Positions 46,511 to 57,173 of a DNA stretch of 64,000 nt are shown here, piece after piece. The stretch covers positions 62,001 to 126,000 of the forward strand of contig JAXGGA010001606.1 of NCBI GenBank assembly GCA_038373865.1. Reading direction: 5' to 3'. The first letter of the stretch is position 1, and each line of letters opens with the position of its first letter. This stretch comes from Uloborus plumipes (taxonomy: Eukaryota; Arthropoda; Arachnida; Araneae; Uloboridae). The notes below the pieces were generated by a model. That model was not told the DNA's origin and did no database searches. It saw only the letters and a program-made list of their open reading frames with translations. A program made the translations under genes and the position numbers.

Positions 46511-47186
46511 CATTAAGGCTACAGTGGACAAATAAAATTGATTTTTTTCAATTACTGATTTGTATGTCTAAAACTTTGTGTGCTTGTATTATTGTATATT
46601 TACGACATCTAAAAGCATAAAAAACACAAATTAGTGCAAAAACAATGAATACTTTTTTTCAAATTTCAAATTTAAATACTTTTTTAACAAAATTTCAAAA
46701 TGTTCCAGGCGTCGCAATTTTTTTTCAAACTTTGAATTTCCACTTAATTTTCAATCATTAGGCATGATGGCACAAAACAATGCATTATATACAATGTTTT
46801 ATGAGATAGTTTATAAAAGATGGCTGAAAATAAAAATTTTCAGTTGAAAAAATCACATAAATTTTCATTTTCAGCCATCTTTTATAAACTATCGCATAAA
46901 ACATTGCATGTGATGCATTGTTTTATGCAATCATGCCTAATGATTGAAAATTAAGTGGAAATTCAGAGTTTGAAAAAAAATTGCGACGCCTGGAACATTT
47001 TGAACTTTTGTTAAAAAAATATTTAAATTTGAAATTTGAAAAAAAGTATTCATTGTTTTTGCACTAATTTGTGTTTTTTATGCTTTTAGATGTAGTAAAT
47101 ATGCAATAATACAAGCACACAAAGTTTTAGACATATAAATCAATAATTGAAAAAATCAATTTTATTTGTCCACTGTAGCCTTAATG
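46511..47186. mobile_element. Near-perfect 676-bp palindromic fold-back element
   Basis: Left and right arms of about 330 bp are inverted copies with only scattered differences, from CATTAAGGCTACAGTGGAC at the left to its complement at the right. They meet in a short AT-rich centre near 46845. No coding capacity. Both TTAA (46513-46516, 47181-47184) and TA next to CAGTGG could be read as target sites, so either a piggyBac-like or a Tc1/mariner-like origin is possible. The high arm identity implies youth or gene conversion. Confidence 0.75.
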
Positions 47187-48092
47187 TGATTTTCCCTGAT
47201 CATTAGGCAAAACCTTTATGAATCGAGTTTTGTTTGAGAAACAAAACAAAACTGGAAACAACTTCAAAGAAGTATTTTATTTATTGATTAACTTTAATGA
47301 GTGGATAATGGAAGCACAATAGAGGAAAAGAAACTTCAAATTGGAGTCTCAAAACTAGAATAAAAATAGAAAACGAGCTCGAATGGTGTTCCGTGAATGA
47401 AAAATTTGACGTTCTTCGGCTAAATGAATTAAAAAAAAATAATGCAGGGATGCTAAACATTACCAATAACTAGGAATAGCAAAAAAGAGGAAGGATTCGA
47501 AAGCTTGACCACCGGCGTGAAAGATTGAGATTTTTCCAACTAAGTTACGGCTACTCTATGCTAGTCTGACATTTTAAACTGATAAGAAAACTACTTTAAA
47601 ATCGTAAATTTAAATCGATTTTTCTGAAAATTTTCTGAGCAGTGTGTCGTATTCCTTAACAACGTGTGGTACTAAGGGTCATATTTCACTCCCCCCCCCC
47701 CCCGAAAAAAAAACACCCGAATAACCGACCCCACGGTCGATGTAGTCTTCCTGTAAGTTTCTCAGAATGAGCAAAAGATACAGCATAGAGCCATAATTTA
47801 CTTTCGTTTTCCAAACATTTTATTTTTTGTTATTTTTTATACACCGGAGTTTGAAACCATGGCGTGTCTCGTATGACATCACAAGTGAATCGTGCTAAAT
47901 GTTTTACTGCTAACCGCTGCCACTTGAGGTTTTTATTCGCATTCACGTGGTTCTGAACCGTTCGCAACAGAACAAGCTGAAATGAATCAGTTTTGATAAA
48001 ATGTCTTCTCACCAATTTACGGAAAATTAGAGTGGATATTATTATCTACTTCGTTTTCCACTAAGATCAATATTTTAGTACTCCCGATTTGA

Positions 48093-48132
<40 letters not shown>

Positions 48133-48526
48133 AAAAAAATCCTATCAAATCTGCTCAACTGTACCATATTCATGTAACTGTACATCATATAGCTTTAGTT
48201 TATTTCGTATTCGAAAAATTTTAAAGGTTTTTAATTAAACTACAAAGGTGTTTCAGATGACAGAGATATAGGAATTATAGGAAAAAAACAGCAATGTTTG
48301 TGTAAAATTTTCAAGCTAAATTGTGTCTGCATGTTAGACAGCTAGAAAAGTAACCATGTTTTACCATGTACAAGTACATATGCTAAAAAAAATCTGCATA
48401 AGAACATTTTAAGGGAGAGGGACAGTTCTATTTTCGTGCGTTCAAAAAGTTAACATAAACGTGTTTGTGGGATTTATTTATGTTAGTTATTTTTTTATTT
48501 GATTTATTTATTTATTTATTTATTTA
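47187..48526. other. No gene; homopolymers and ATTT microsatellite
   Basis: Contains a C run (about 47690-47703), a 34-base A run (48097-48130) and an ATTT microsatellite (about 48501-48531) that served as the landing site of the BEL/Pao element. Confidence 0.55.
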
Positions 48527-48531
48527 TTATT
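48527..48531. repeat. Target-site duplication, left copy (TTATT)
   Basis: TTATT immediately precedes the element and recurs at 54560-54564 after it. Five bases is the usual size for BEL/Pao integrases. The site lies in an ATTT microsatellite. Confidence 0.8.
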
Positions 48532-48758
48532 TAAAAACAAATGCAAACTAATCATCTAATGCTTGATTGGTGTAGGTGAAAAGAGAAGGCAGAAATTTTC
48601 AACTAACTTTCTTTTATTACATAACGGTGGTTCAGCATTCTGCCTCTCTCGTTTTCCAGAGAGCTACTGACTCATCGACACTGGCGGCGGGGAGTGAGAG
48701 CAGTGGAAGTAGTAGTTAATTCTTAGCCAAATCATACACAGAGAAAAAATATTCCACA
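48532..48758 (-). repeat. 3' LTR of the BEL/Pao element
   Basis: 227 bp. On the element strand it starts TGTGGAATA and ends TTTGTTTTTA, so it has the usual TG start but TA rather than CA at the end. That boundary is supported by the flanking TTATT on one side and, in the 5' LTR, the primer binding site on the other. It reads identical to the 5' LTR. A polyadenylation signal lies at 48613-48618. Confidence 0.95.
48613..48618 (-). promoter_or_regulatory. AATAAA polyadenylation signal in the 3' LTR
   Basis: AATAAA on the element strand, about 145 bases into the LTR. It is positioned to end the genomic transcript within the R/U5 part. Confidence 0.6.
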
Positions 48759-48767
48759 CTCCCCACC
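48759..48767 (-). promoter_or_regulatory. Polypurine tract
   Basis: GGTGGGGAG on the element strand directly abuts the 3' LTR; it primes plus-strand DNA synthesis. A T interrupts the purine run. An 8-bp-stem hairpin (GAACTCTG...CAGAGTTC, 48768-48787) lies next to it. Confidence 0.75.
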
Positions 48768-48929
48768 GAACTCTGTTTACAGAGTTCTATAAACTGATAA
48801 TACTAATCAATTAACACTAAAAAATAACTAAGCTAAATAATCACAATATCAAAATACTGCAAAATTAAATCACAACATAAACACTGATATACACTAAACA
48901 AATTAACCTTTTGAGTGAATGAGCAAGAA

Positions 48930-51900
48930 TTAATTTACTTCAAGAGGATAGACCAATTGTACTGACCGCTTAAATAAGCCTCTGGGGGTTTTAATAAGGC
49001 AGGATCTTACCAGACCGTCTCTACCTTTATAAGTTTCTTCGATGATACCTAAGTCCCATAAAAATTTAGATTTAGATGGTCCTTGTAGAAGAACTACGTC
49101 CTTTGCCTTTAGTTCTGCCTTAGGGACAGGAATCGCAAGATTGTGGGCTGTTTTAAGGGCCAGAAGATAGTTGTCTTTCCATTTGGTCCAGATTCTTTTC
49201 AATAAGACGACTTGATACCTTTTCCTCTTCGTCAGGCACTCACTACTGTTGATCAATTCCAAGAAGTGTTGAGGATACTTAAAACTGTTTCTGAAGGGAT
49301 GAAGAAAATGAGCCGGAGTCAGGGCTTCAGGCTCTCCAGCTTCACTGTACACGAAACTCAGCGGACGATGATTCACTACAGTTTCGACTTCAGAAAGGAC
49401 TGTAGTCATCTCCTCAAAGGTAAGCAAAGCTCGTCCAAGGATCTTCTTCAGAGGATCTTTAATGGTCTTCATCAGGCGTTCATAAAACCCTCCCCACCAT
49501 GGCGAGAGTTCCATGATGAATTTCCAGGTTATTCCTTCAGAAGCAACAAAATCTTGGATTTCGGGATCTCGAAATATCCTCTTAAAGGAGGATAACTCTT
49601 TGTTTGCACTCTTGAAGGTCTTAGCATTATCGGAATAAATGATTCTGCAGTTTCCTCTACGGGCAAGGAACCTCCGAAACGCTAAGAGGAAATTCTCTGT
49701 TGACATATTGGAAACTAATTCCAAGTGTACTCCTCTGGTTACTGCACAAGTGAAGAGACATATGTAAGCTTTCTGTCTCTCTTCACCTTCTTTGATGTAG
49801 ACTGGTCCGGTGAAGTCCACTCCAACCACGCTAAAGGGTGGTGTCATGGCCAATCTGTCTCCAGGAATGGGTGCCGTCATCTGAGTAGCTGGTTTCACGG
49901 CAAATCTTCGGCAGATGAGACAGCGCTTGATGAGCTGTTTGATGCACTGTCTTCCCTTAGGAATCCAAAACTTCTTTCTAACTCTAGTCAGAGTGTAGTC
50001 TACTCCCGAATGAAAGGATCGTTCGTGTTCTCTTTGTACTATGAGACTTGTTAACGTCGCTTTGTTTGGGAGAAGTACGGGCTTCTTTTCTTCGTACGTC
50101 AGGTGATCACCTTCTTCCAAACGGCTTGATACTCTTATGATTCCATCTTCATCCAGGAATGGGGACAGGGTGAAGATAGAAGAGTCTTGGTCAACCGACC
50201 TTCCTCGTTGGAGACATTTCAACTCTGACGGGTAGAACTCTGCCTGAACCTCTCGCAAGAGGATTTTCTCAGCTTCTTCAAGCTCTTGCGCCGTTAGGTT
50301 TTCTTCAAAACATCTTCTTCCTCTTGCTGCTGATACGAATCTTCTTATCCAGGCCATGATTCTTAGAACCTTCAAGTATGAGCTATACTTAGATGTGTCC
50401 AGCAGCTTCTTCTTCGGCTCCACTACGCATTCGTGAACAGTCACATCCTTCATCTCAAGCGTGTGGCGATCTACTTCATGATGTTCTTGTGAAGGCCACT
50501 CCTCCTCGGCACGAGACAACCAGTCGGGACCATGGAACCATAGACGTGACTCTCGCAGGACGGAAACGGGAATCCCACGAGAGATCAGATCCGCTGGGTT
50601 ATCTTTACCAGGCACATGGAACCAATTCGCTTCTGAAGTCAGCTTCTGGATTTCCTGGACTCTGTTGGACACGAACTGTTTCAACTTGAGGGGAGAAGAT
50701 TTGACCCAACACAGCACAATCAACGAATCCGTCCAAAGGCAAATTTCGTCCACGCGGACAGTAGCACTAAGGGAGTTCAACACTGTTTTACACAGTCTTG
50801 CTGAGAGAACAGCCCCCATAAGTTCCAGACGAGGTAAAGTTTGTTGAAGTTCATGAGTCTTTGATTTCAATGGCGATACTCTACCTTTCGCCGATATTAA
50901 TGATGTTACTATTTTACCATCACGAGTTATGATTCTGAAATAGGATACAGTACCAAAAGCTTTTAAACTGGCGTCAGAAAATATATGAAGTTCAATACGA
51001 TCTACAATCCTATTCCCTGTCTCGAAAAAGTAGTAACGCGGTATTTCCCACAAATTTAATTCTCTTATATCGTCGCACAACTGTCTCCATGTGGACCCGA
51101 TTTCTGAAGAAAGAGTTTCATCCCATTCTACGTTTGCCTTCCACAACGATTGGATCAACATTTTTATCCTGATAGTAAAGGGACCAAGAAAGCCTATGGG
51201 ATCAAATATCATACCCACTACCCTCAAAATATGACGTTTCGTCAAAACTGGCATTGCAATAACCGTGATCAAATTTCTCATATCAAAATAAAGAATGTCC
51301 TTATCAGGATTCCAACCCAATCCCAAAACTTTAAGGGGGTAACTACCTTGAGCTAGACTTTTATTCACGCTTTTCCCGTTTTCTACATGGACACCTGAGT
51401 TTTCCCACAATTTACAAAGTTCTTTACTGTTACTTTGCCACTTCCTTAACTCCATGCCAGCATCCTTAAATACTTGGGTACATTCAAGGCTAGTCTTTAA
51501 CGCTTCTTCTACGGTCTGTCTGCCACTAATTAGATCATCAACGTACAGATTTTCATTTAAGATTTGGAAGGTTGATGGTAAGTCCTCAGCATAATTTTTT
51601 ATGTGTTCTTTTATAGTGGCAGCTAACAAAAATGGGGAACAATTAATACCGAAGAGCACACGGCAAAATCGGTAAACTATAGGGTTTTTCTGGTCAAGCT
51701 CATTAATCCAAAAGAACCTAGATACATCCCTATCAATTGGATCAAGTTCTAACTGTAAAAACGCTTGCCGTATGTCTGCTGTAATTGCAATAGGATTCTC
51801 TCTAAACCTAAGTAACAAATCCAAAATATCAGGGTATAGATTAGGGCCAACATGAAGACAGTCATTTAACGACAACTCATTATTCGCGTGGCTGGACGCA

Positions 51901-54224
51901 TCAAACACAATTCTTAGCCTACTCGTTACTTTATCGTTCCTGACAACTGCTCTGTGAGGCAGATAAAACTCAACCCCTTTTTGACTATTTTCCTCAGGGA
52001 CCCTCTCTATAATACCTTCGCGTTCATACCCCTCAATTACTTCTTTATATTCATTAAAGAGATCCAAATTGTTTAGAAATCGCAGACGCAATCTACGAAA
52101 TCTTTCTGACGCCACTTCAAAATTGCTTTTCAACATTTCTCTTGCATTATCCTTCCACAACAGATTAACTGTATACCTGTTACCATCGAATTTAAGATTA
52201 GACTTAAATTGCTTTAATTGTTCATTTTCACATAATGAATCACTCTTATCAACTATACCCAACGTTTCCAAATCATGAAACTTTGACAAATCATTTAACA
52301 CTACTGCTTTACTGACAGAAACACTAGAGCACAAAACCTCTTTTTCAAATTCACATCCCGCCACGAGCCATCCAAATTGAGACTTTATTGCCGTTAAATG
52401 TGGCGTTATTTCAACCCTATCGTTCAGCACAGTTTCCCAAAAAACATCTGCACCTAACAAAATATCGCACTCGCATATTTCTCCTTCACGCGCGCTAACA
52501 TCTGCAAGATCCAATCCAAGGTCTTTCATTTTCTTTATTATTTTTTCCGAGGGGGGTAGAATCGGCGCCGAACTTATAGTTTCGGTTATCAAACATTCCA
52601 CAACCTTTTTCTTATTGCTTTCTTTTTTGTTTTGTAACTCAACGCGAACCACAGGATATGCTTTTTCTTTCGCACTTTTTGCCCCAAAAGAGAACACTGA
52701 AAGATTTTCATGATTTATTGGTTTCAAATCTAAACTTCCAGCTAAGGATTCACTAATGAAAGATCTATGCGACCCTTGATCAAGGAGAACACGTACGTGC
52801 TTAGTTTTGGTTCCCGATTTAGCAATAACAGAGCACGTTTGCAACATAACTCTTTTCTGTCCGGCAATATTATTGTGATTTTGGGAAACGGAACTGAACG
52901 ACTGTGTCTCACCTTTTTGGTCCGATTCTGATACATAATTACAAATTGACTCATGGTGGGATCTAGAACCACATTTACAAATAGTTCTGTTTTTACAAAA
53001 ACGCCAAACATGATTCTTATTGAAACACTTTAGACATCTATACTCTCTTTTTAACTTTTCTACTTTTTTATCCAGTTCAACATCACACTTGTACTTATCA
53101 TGAGACTTATTACAAAATAAGCAATTAGGAACAACAGTGTTAAATGCAGCAGCTGAGGCCTGATAGTTATTTCTACGATTGCCAAAGGATGGGTTTTGGT
53201 TTTCAAATTTTCTGACCCTTTGAGAACTATTGTTTTGACTCGTCAGCGTAATCGCCGATTCTCGGCATTCTACCTCATTTCTTAGATATTCAATAAGCTC
53301 ATTAATGTTAAACTCATCCCGAGATTTTTTCTTACGGTTATATTCTAAGCCCATTTCTCCCGGCATTTTCTCTAAAATAACGGGACACAATAAACTACCA
53401 TAAGAACCCGTTGTCACGTTCAAAGAACTTAAACTTCGAATATGCATCTCACATGTATCATAGAATTTACGTAAACCTTTGACATCACGGGCATCTCTAA
53501 CACTAGGAATATCTAATAATTTTTTCATATGAGCACTAATTATCAAGTCAGTACGACCAAAACGATCCTTCAATAGTTTCAAGGCTGAGTCATAGTTCAC
53601 AGCGGTCAACGCAAAACCCGAAACGGCACTTAATGCCGATCCCCCCAAGTAACTTTTTAAATATGTAAACTTTTCAACTTTGCCTAAACAATCATTGCTA
53701 TGAATGGCATTGTCATACTGGTTATAGAACTCAAGCCAGTTAAGGGGATCACCATAGAATTTAGATAAAACTAATGTCGGCAATTTAAATTGCTGCTGAT
53801 TTACACCGCCGCCACTATTCGCTATCAACTCAGAATCAGAATGCACAATAGCAGTACTAATGGGAGCGACACTCTGCTTGTTAGAATTTTTTACGTATCT
53901 CTCAATTTTTCCTCGAAACATAATAATTTTCTCATTATAATCTTCACTCGTTAATACTTCGTTTTCAATCTCATCTTCCTTTAAAAATCCTAAAATCTCC
54001 TGATCTAATTCTTTCAGAGATTGAAACTTCTCGATCAACTGATCGGAATAGGTTAGCAATTCATCACATTGGATGTCCAATGTGTATGCATCATTCAAAA
54101 CAGCAGCCAACGTATTTTGAATTTTTGTAAGAAGCTTGCTGGTTGCTGCTCTTAATCCAGCTCGCTTTTTCTTAAACACAACAGAGTTTCGCTCTTCAAC
54201 TGTAGATTCATCTTTATCACTCAT
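48930..54224 (-). CDS. Gag-Pol polyprotein of a BEL/Pao retrotransposon
   Basis: 1764 residues in one frame. It provides the particle protein and the enzymes that copy element RNA into DNA and insert it. Regions in order: Gag with a coiled-coil-like N terminus and DUF1759-like part (about 145-330); Cys/His zinc knuckles (368-428); aspartic protease with LDQGS at 481-485 (DUF1758 type); reverse transcriptase (about 700-930) with Asp817 and YVDD at 894-897; Peptidase_A17-type region leading into RNase H, with Asp1084, Glu1134, Asp1166 and Asp1212; integrase zinc finger (His1400, His1405, Cys1435, Cys1438); integrase core with Asp1470, Asp1532 and Glu1582; and a DUF5641-like C terminus (about 1665-1760). 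The spacing of the last two integrase acidic residues (50) is long, as usual in this group. The start is the first in-frame ATG after the leader. No stop or frameshift interrupts it, so it may be functional. The many antisense frames within it are shadows. Confidence 0.95.
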   Translation of the reverse strand: MSDKDESTVEERNSVVFKKKRAGLRAATSKLLTKIQNTLAAVLNDAYTLDIQCDELLTYSDQLIEKFQSLKELDQEILGFLKEDEIENEVLTSEDYNEKIIMFRGKIERYVKNSNKQSVAPISTAIVHSDSELIANSGGGVNQQQFKLPTLVLSKFYGDPLNWLEFYNQYDNAIHSNDCLGKVEKFTYLKSYLGGSALSAVSGFALTAVNYDSALKLLKDRFGRTDLIISAHMKKLLDIPSVRDARDVKGLRKFYDTCEMHIRSLSSLNVTTGSYGSLLCPVILEKMPGEMGLEYNRKKKSRDEFNINELIEYLRNEVECRESAITLTSQNNSSQRVRKFENQNPSFGNRRNNYQASAAAFNTVVPNCLFCNKSHDKYKCDVELDKKVEKLKREYRCLKCFNKNHVWRFCKNRTICKCGSRSHHESICNYVSESDQKGETQSFSSVSQNHNNIAGQKRVMLQTCSVIAKSGTKTKHVRVLLDQGSHRSFISESLAGSLDLKPINHENLSVFSFGAKSAKEKAYPVVRVELQNKKESNKKKVVECLITETISSAPILPPSEKIIKKMKDLGLDLADVSAREGEICECDILLGADVFWETVLNDRVEITPHLTAIKSQFGWLVAGCEFEKEVLCSSVSVSKAVVLNDLSKFHDLETLGIVDKSDSLCENEQLKQFKSNLKFDGNRYTVNLLWKDNAREMLKSNFEVASERFRRLRLRFLNNLDLFNEYKEVIEGYEREGIIERVPEENSQKGVEFYLPHRAVVRNDKVTSRLRIVFDASSHANNELSLNDCLHVGPNLYPDILDLLLRFRENPIAITADIRQAFLQLELDPIDRDVSRFFWINELDQKNPIVYRFCRVLFGINCSPFLLAATIKEHIKNYAEDLPSTFQILNENLYVDDLISGRQTVEEALKTSLECTQVFKDAGMELRKWQSNSKELCKLWENSGVHVENGKSVNKSLAQGSYPLKVLGLGWNPDKDILYFDMRNLITVIAMPVLTKRHILRVVGMIFDPIGFLGPFTIRIKMLIQSLWKANVEWDETLSSEIGSTWRQLCDDIRELNLWEIPRYYFFETGNRIVDRIELHIFSDASLKAFGTVSYFRIITRDGKIVTSLISAKGRVSPLKSKTHELQQTLPRLELMGAVLSARLCKTVLNSLSATVRVDEICLWTDSLIVLCWVKSSPLKLKQFVSNRVQEIQKLTSEANWFHVPGKDNPADLISRGIPVSVLRESRLWFHGPDWLSRAEEEWPSQEHHEVDRHTLEMKDVTVHECVVEPKKKLLDTSKYSSYLKVLRIMAWIRRFVSAARGRRCFEENLTAQELEEAEKILLREVQAEFYPSELKCLQRGRSVDQDSSIFTLSPFLDEDGIIRVSSRLEEGDHLTYEEKKPVLLPNKATLTSLIVQREHERSFHSGVDYTLTRVRKKFWIPKGRQCIKQLIKRCLICRRFAVKPATQMTAPIPGDRLAMTPPFSVVGVDFTGPVYIKEGEERQKAYICLFTCAVTRGVHLELVSNMSTENFLLAFRRFLARRGNCRIIYSDNAKTFKSANKELSSFKRIFRDPEIQDFVASEGITWKFIMELSPWWGGFYERLMKTIKDPLKKILGRALLTFEEMTTVLSEVETVVNHRPLSFVYSEAGEPEALTPAHFLHPFRNSFKYPQHFLELINSSECLTKRKRYQVVLLKRIWTKWKDNYLLALKTAHNLAIPVPKAELKAKDVVLLQGPSKSKFLWDLGIIEETYKGRDGLVRSCLIKTPRGLFKRSVQLVYPLEVN

Positions 54225-54318
54225 TTTTAACTAAGTAATAAGGCAAAGAAATACAATTCAAATTACTCTTACTCATTCACTTTACCTCTACAACTTTTGC
54301 GAATCCAAAATCCTTTTT

Positions 54319-54332
54319 CGGTCGCTGCACCA
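54319..54332 (-). promoter_or_regulatory. tRNA primer binding site
   Basis: TGGTGCAGCGACCG on the element strand begins exactly at the LTR boundary with TGG, complementary to a tRNA 3' CCA end. The primer tRNA would end CGGTCGCTGCACCA. I could not match that to a tRNA with confidence. Confidence 0.75.
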
Positions 54333-54559
54333 TAAAAACAAATGCAAACTAATCATCTAATGCTTGATTGGTGTAGGTGAAAAGAGAAGGCAGAAATTTT
54401 CAACTAACTTTCTTTTATTACATAACGGTGGTTCAGCATTCTGCCTCTCTCGTTTTCCAGAGAGCTACTGACTCATCGACACTGGCGGCGGGGAGTGAGA
54501 GCAGTGGAAGTAGTAGTTAATTCTTAGCCAAATCATACACAGAGAAAAAATATTCCACA
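54333..54559 (-). repeat. 5' LTR of the BEL/Pao element
   Basis: 227 bp, identical by eye to the 3' LTR at a constant offset of 5801. It carries the promoter for the element: no TATA box is obvious, but an arthropod initiator-like TCAGT lies at 54467-54471, upstream of the AATAAA at 54414-54419 on the element strand. Confidence 0.95.
54467..54471 (-). promoter_or_regulatory. Candidate initiator (TCAGT) in the 5' LTR
   Basis: TCAGT matches the arthropod Inr core. If transcription starts here, R would contain the polyadenylation signal, as needed for LTR elements. The motif is short and could be chance. Confidence 0.35.
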
Positions 54560-54564
54560 TTATT
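54560..54564. repeat. Target-site duplication, right copy (TTATT)
   Basis: Matches 48527-48531 exactly. Confidence 0.8.
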
Positions 54565-56104
54565 TAAAGGGAAAAAAAGGATCAATCTTCCTCTGAACAA
54601 TGATGCTTTATTCAATTAATAATTTAATAAACACGTACAATCAGAGTGAAAAAAGTACTGCGGATTCATCGCTGTTTAAGCTATTTTTTATATCAAGATT
54701 TTTAACATTTTGCTGAAACATGAAATGCAACAATACATATTCTATTGTTAAAAAGTACTTTCAAATTGAATATATTCACAAAAAACATGCGCATGTGTCA
54801 TAAATACATAAATAAGCATCTATAGTTCAAAATGGAATGGTTTGTTTACATGCTTTGCAAAAACCATGTCTTTAGTACGGATCTTGACAAAAAAATTCTC
54901 GTCAGATTTAATAATTATAATAACAGGTCTGTAAACAAAAAAGTTTCAGCTATGGCATTTTCGTCATTATTTATAAGTCTTAATTAAATTTTAGAATTAT
55001 TTTTTACCTTAAGCTTTGCGAATAAAATAAAATAAATTATTTTACTCACTGTTGCTAAAAATAGAGGAACATTTTTCAGTTCCAGAATTAATTGCTTAAA
55101 TAGAGTAACTTAATACTTTTCGAAAATAAAACCCCGTTTTTTCTAGTTCCTTGACTTTTTTCCTACGATTAATCACGAAATTCGCATAAAGGTACAGTAC
55201 GAACTCCAGGTGTCTAGTCTACACATTCCATGTAAGTTTGAAACCATTTTGTCTCGTTCATGCGATTAAACCAGAATATGCATTTATAAGCATATATTTT
55301 ACTAATATTTTCAAAAGACATAAGCATACACTTATTCAAAAACACATCGACGTAGTAAATACGAAGCTTAAACCCTCCAGGCTTACAATTTTAATTCAAT
55401 TGGGAAAACTAATTCTGAAATATTTGCCATTATCGATTTTGCTGGGGAATTTACGACATAGTTTATGTAGCTTAATTCTCTTGTGTACATATAATGCAAC
55501 ATTTTCGAGTTTTCGGGGATTTAAATGTTGCCTATCGCCTTATCATACGTGTTTGTGATATTGGGGACAATTTAATGGATACAGCTTTATAATTGTTGCT
55601 GTTTATTTATTTAGTAGTATGCATAAAAATTATAAAAATATAATATGTTCGTGTGCTTCTTTCGAGATGTTTTATGGTTATTTGATTGAAAGAGTATTTG
55701 TTGATTTTTGGGGTCATACATGTCTCTGTCGTACATGTGTAGCCGTGTCTTTTGTAGAAACAAAAGTAATAGAAGAAAACCCACAAAATGTGACAACAGG
55801 TTTTGATGAGAACTGATGATGAATTATTTTTTATATTAAGCACTCGAAACTTGTTGAATTGAAGTTTTTCTCACTACTCATTCATGAGGTATCTCAAAGA
55901 TTTTGTGCTAAGTACATGACTAGTACATATTTGGTGCGCAGAAGAACCTTATTGAGGCGGACAAATTGGGGATCAAGGTCTTCCGAATTGGTAAAAGCAC
56001 AGATTAGGCAAAATAACTGATACATTGAGCCAGTGAACCTAAACAAAATTCTGTAAACAGTAAGAATTGTATTTTGAATTTCAGTTAAAGAAATGCCTTT
56101 CACC
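54565..56104. other. No gene seen
   Basis: AT-rich. Frames at 55238-55558 (106 codons) and around 55607-55843 on both strands have no recognisable domains. Confidence 0.45.
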
Positions 56105-56372
56105 GTGTCTAATATTCAGAATTGTCTGACTACTGATGGGGAGGTTCGGGTTCGAATCCTTGCTCCAGTATGGACATACTTTCTCTTTCCTCGTCCTTTC
56201 TTTGTGCGACTGTGTTGTCTTGTAAAAGGTATGCAACATAACTTATAAACAAGCCCTTATGGCATGGGTGTACTGTGGAGGTGAGACATCGCACCAAATG
56301 GTGGTACAGTTGGAAAAGGGAAGCAGTGCCCCCGTAAGTGCCCAGCTGCCATTAGATAACAACAACAAACAA
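56105..56372 (+). mobile_element. tRNA-derived SINE with AACAAC tail, second copy
   Basis: A perfect B box GGTTCGAATCC (56149-56159) follows a decayed A box. The body shares CTCGTCCTTTCTTTGTG, TTATAAACAAGCCC-like and GGCATGGGTGT-like blocks with 5355-5660. It ends ATTAGATAACAACAACAAAC (about 56351-56370). Confidence 0.7.
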
Positions 56373-57173
56373 GAGAATGTAATATAAATATGCATAAGAA
56401 AAAAATACAAAAATATCGTGCAAAAAATACAAAATAATCAAACAAAACCCCATTATTTGTTCAAAAGAACTAAACTATCTGATGCAATCCCATTGATCAT
56501 TTAAGTACATCACAGTGTTTGAAAAATGTTAATCTTGACAAACATTTCACAGTAATACATTTTTTATTAAGTGTCCATTATTATGTTGTGGCGATGCTCC
56601 ACGCGCTGATCATTAATGTTATAGTTTTCAACTATCACAATGAGAATAATATCTAACTAGCTTCACAAATGAGGTTCATCTCACAAAAAAAAAATTCTTC
56701 TTACTTACGCTTTTTTTTCGATTCAACCCGTAAAAGTTGCACGAATAAGTATTTTCAAATTAAAGCTGGGAATAAGATATTTTTCACTTTCGCAAAAAAT
56801 ACAAATAATTTTCAAAAATGTGAATAAATTGTGTTTATACTAAAAGCAGAAATGTAAGTCATTAATATTCATCTTAATTTTAATTACTCTCAACTGAAAT
56901 TATTTTAATATCATTTTCTACGAGCAAAACCATTAAGTAGGATCCTGGAAAATACATTTCGTATTTACACATCGTAATTTTTTTCTCTACATCATTATGC
57001 GATAGAAAATTTCGAAAGTATTTGAATACAAAAAACAAATTTCTTTTTAAATTCTATATTATACAAAATTATTTTTTGAATTTGAAGAAACACATAACTT
57101 AAATAATAAAAAAAAACTTTTTGTGTAAAAGTTTCTTTAATACTAGCAATTGTCTTTGTACGTGTTTTTTATT
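56373..57173. other. No gene seen
   Basis: AT-rich unique-looking sequence. Confidence 0.5.

Larger units (their letters stand above)
48532..54559 (-). mobile_element. Complete BEL/Pao LTR retrotransposon
   Basis: A 6,028-bp element on the reverse strand with all expected parts in order: 5' LTR (54333-54559), primer binding site, 108-base leader, one uninterrupted Gag-Pol frame, polypurine tract and 3' LTR (48532-48758). The LTRs read identical over 227 bp and a 5-bp duplication flanks the element, so insertion was recent. There is no envelope-like frame. The protein order (Gag, protease, RT, RNase H, integrase) and the DUF1759/DUF1758/Peptidase_A17/DUF5641-type regions place it in BEL/Pao, not Gypsy or Copia. 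The subclade was not determined. Confidence 0.95.

Noticed and set aside
49212..53011. Open frames on the plus strand and in other frames across the BEL/Pao coding region
   Set aside because: They are antisense or out-of-frame shadows of the 1764-codon Gag-Pol and show no domain content.
55238..55558. 106-codon plus-strand frame
   Set aside because: No domain, signal peptide or conserved motif recognised; typical of chance in this composition.
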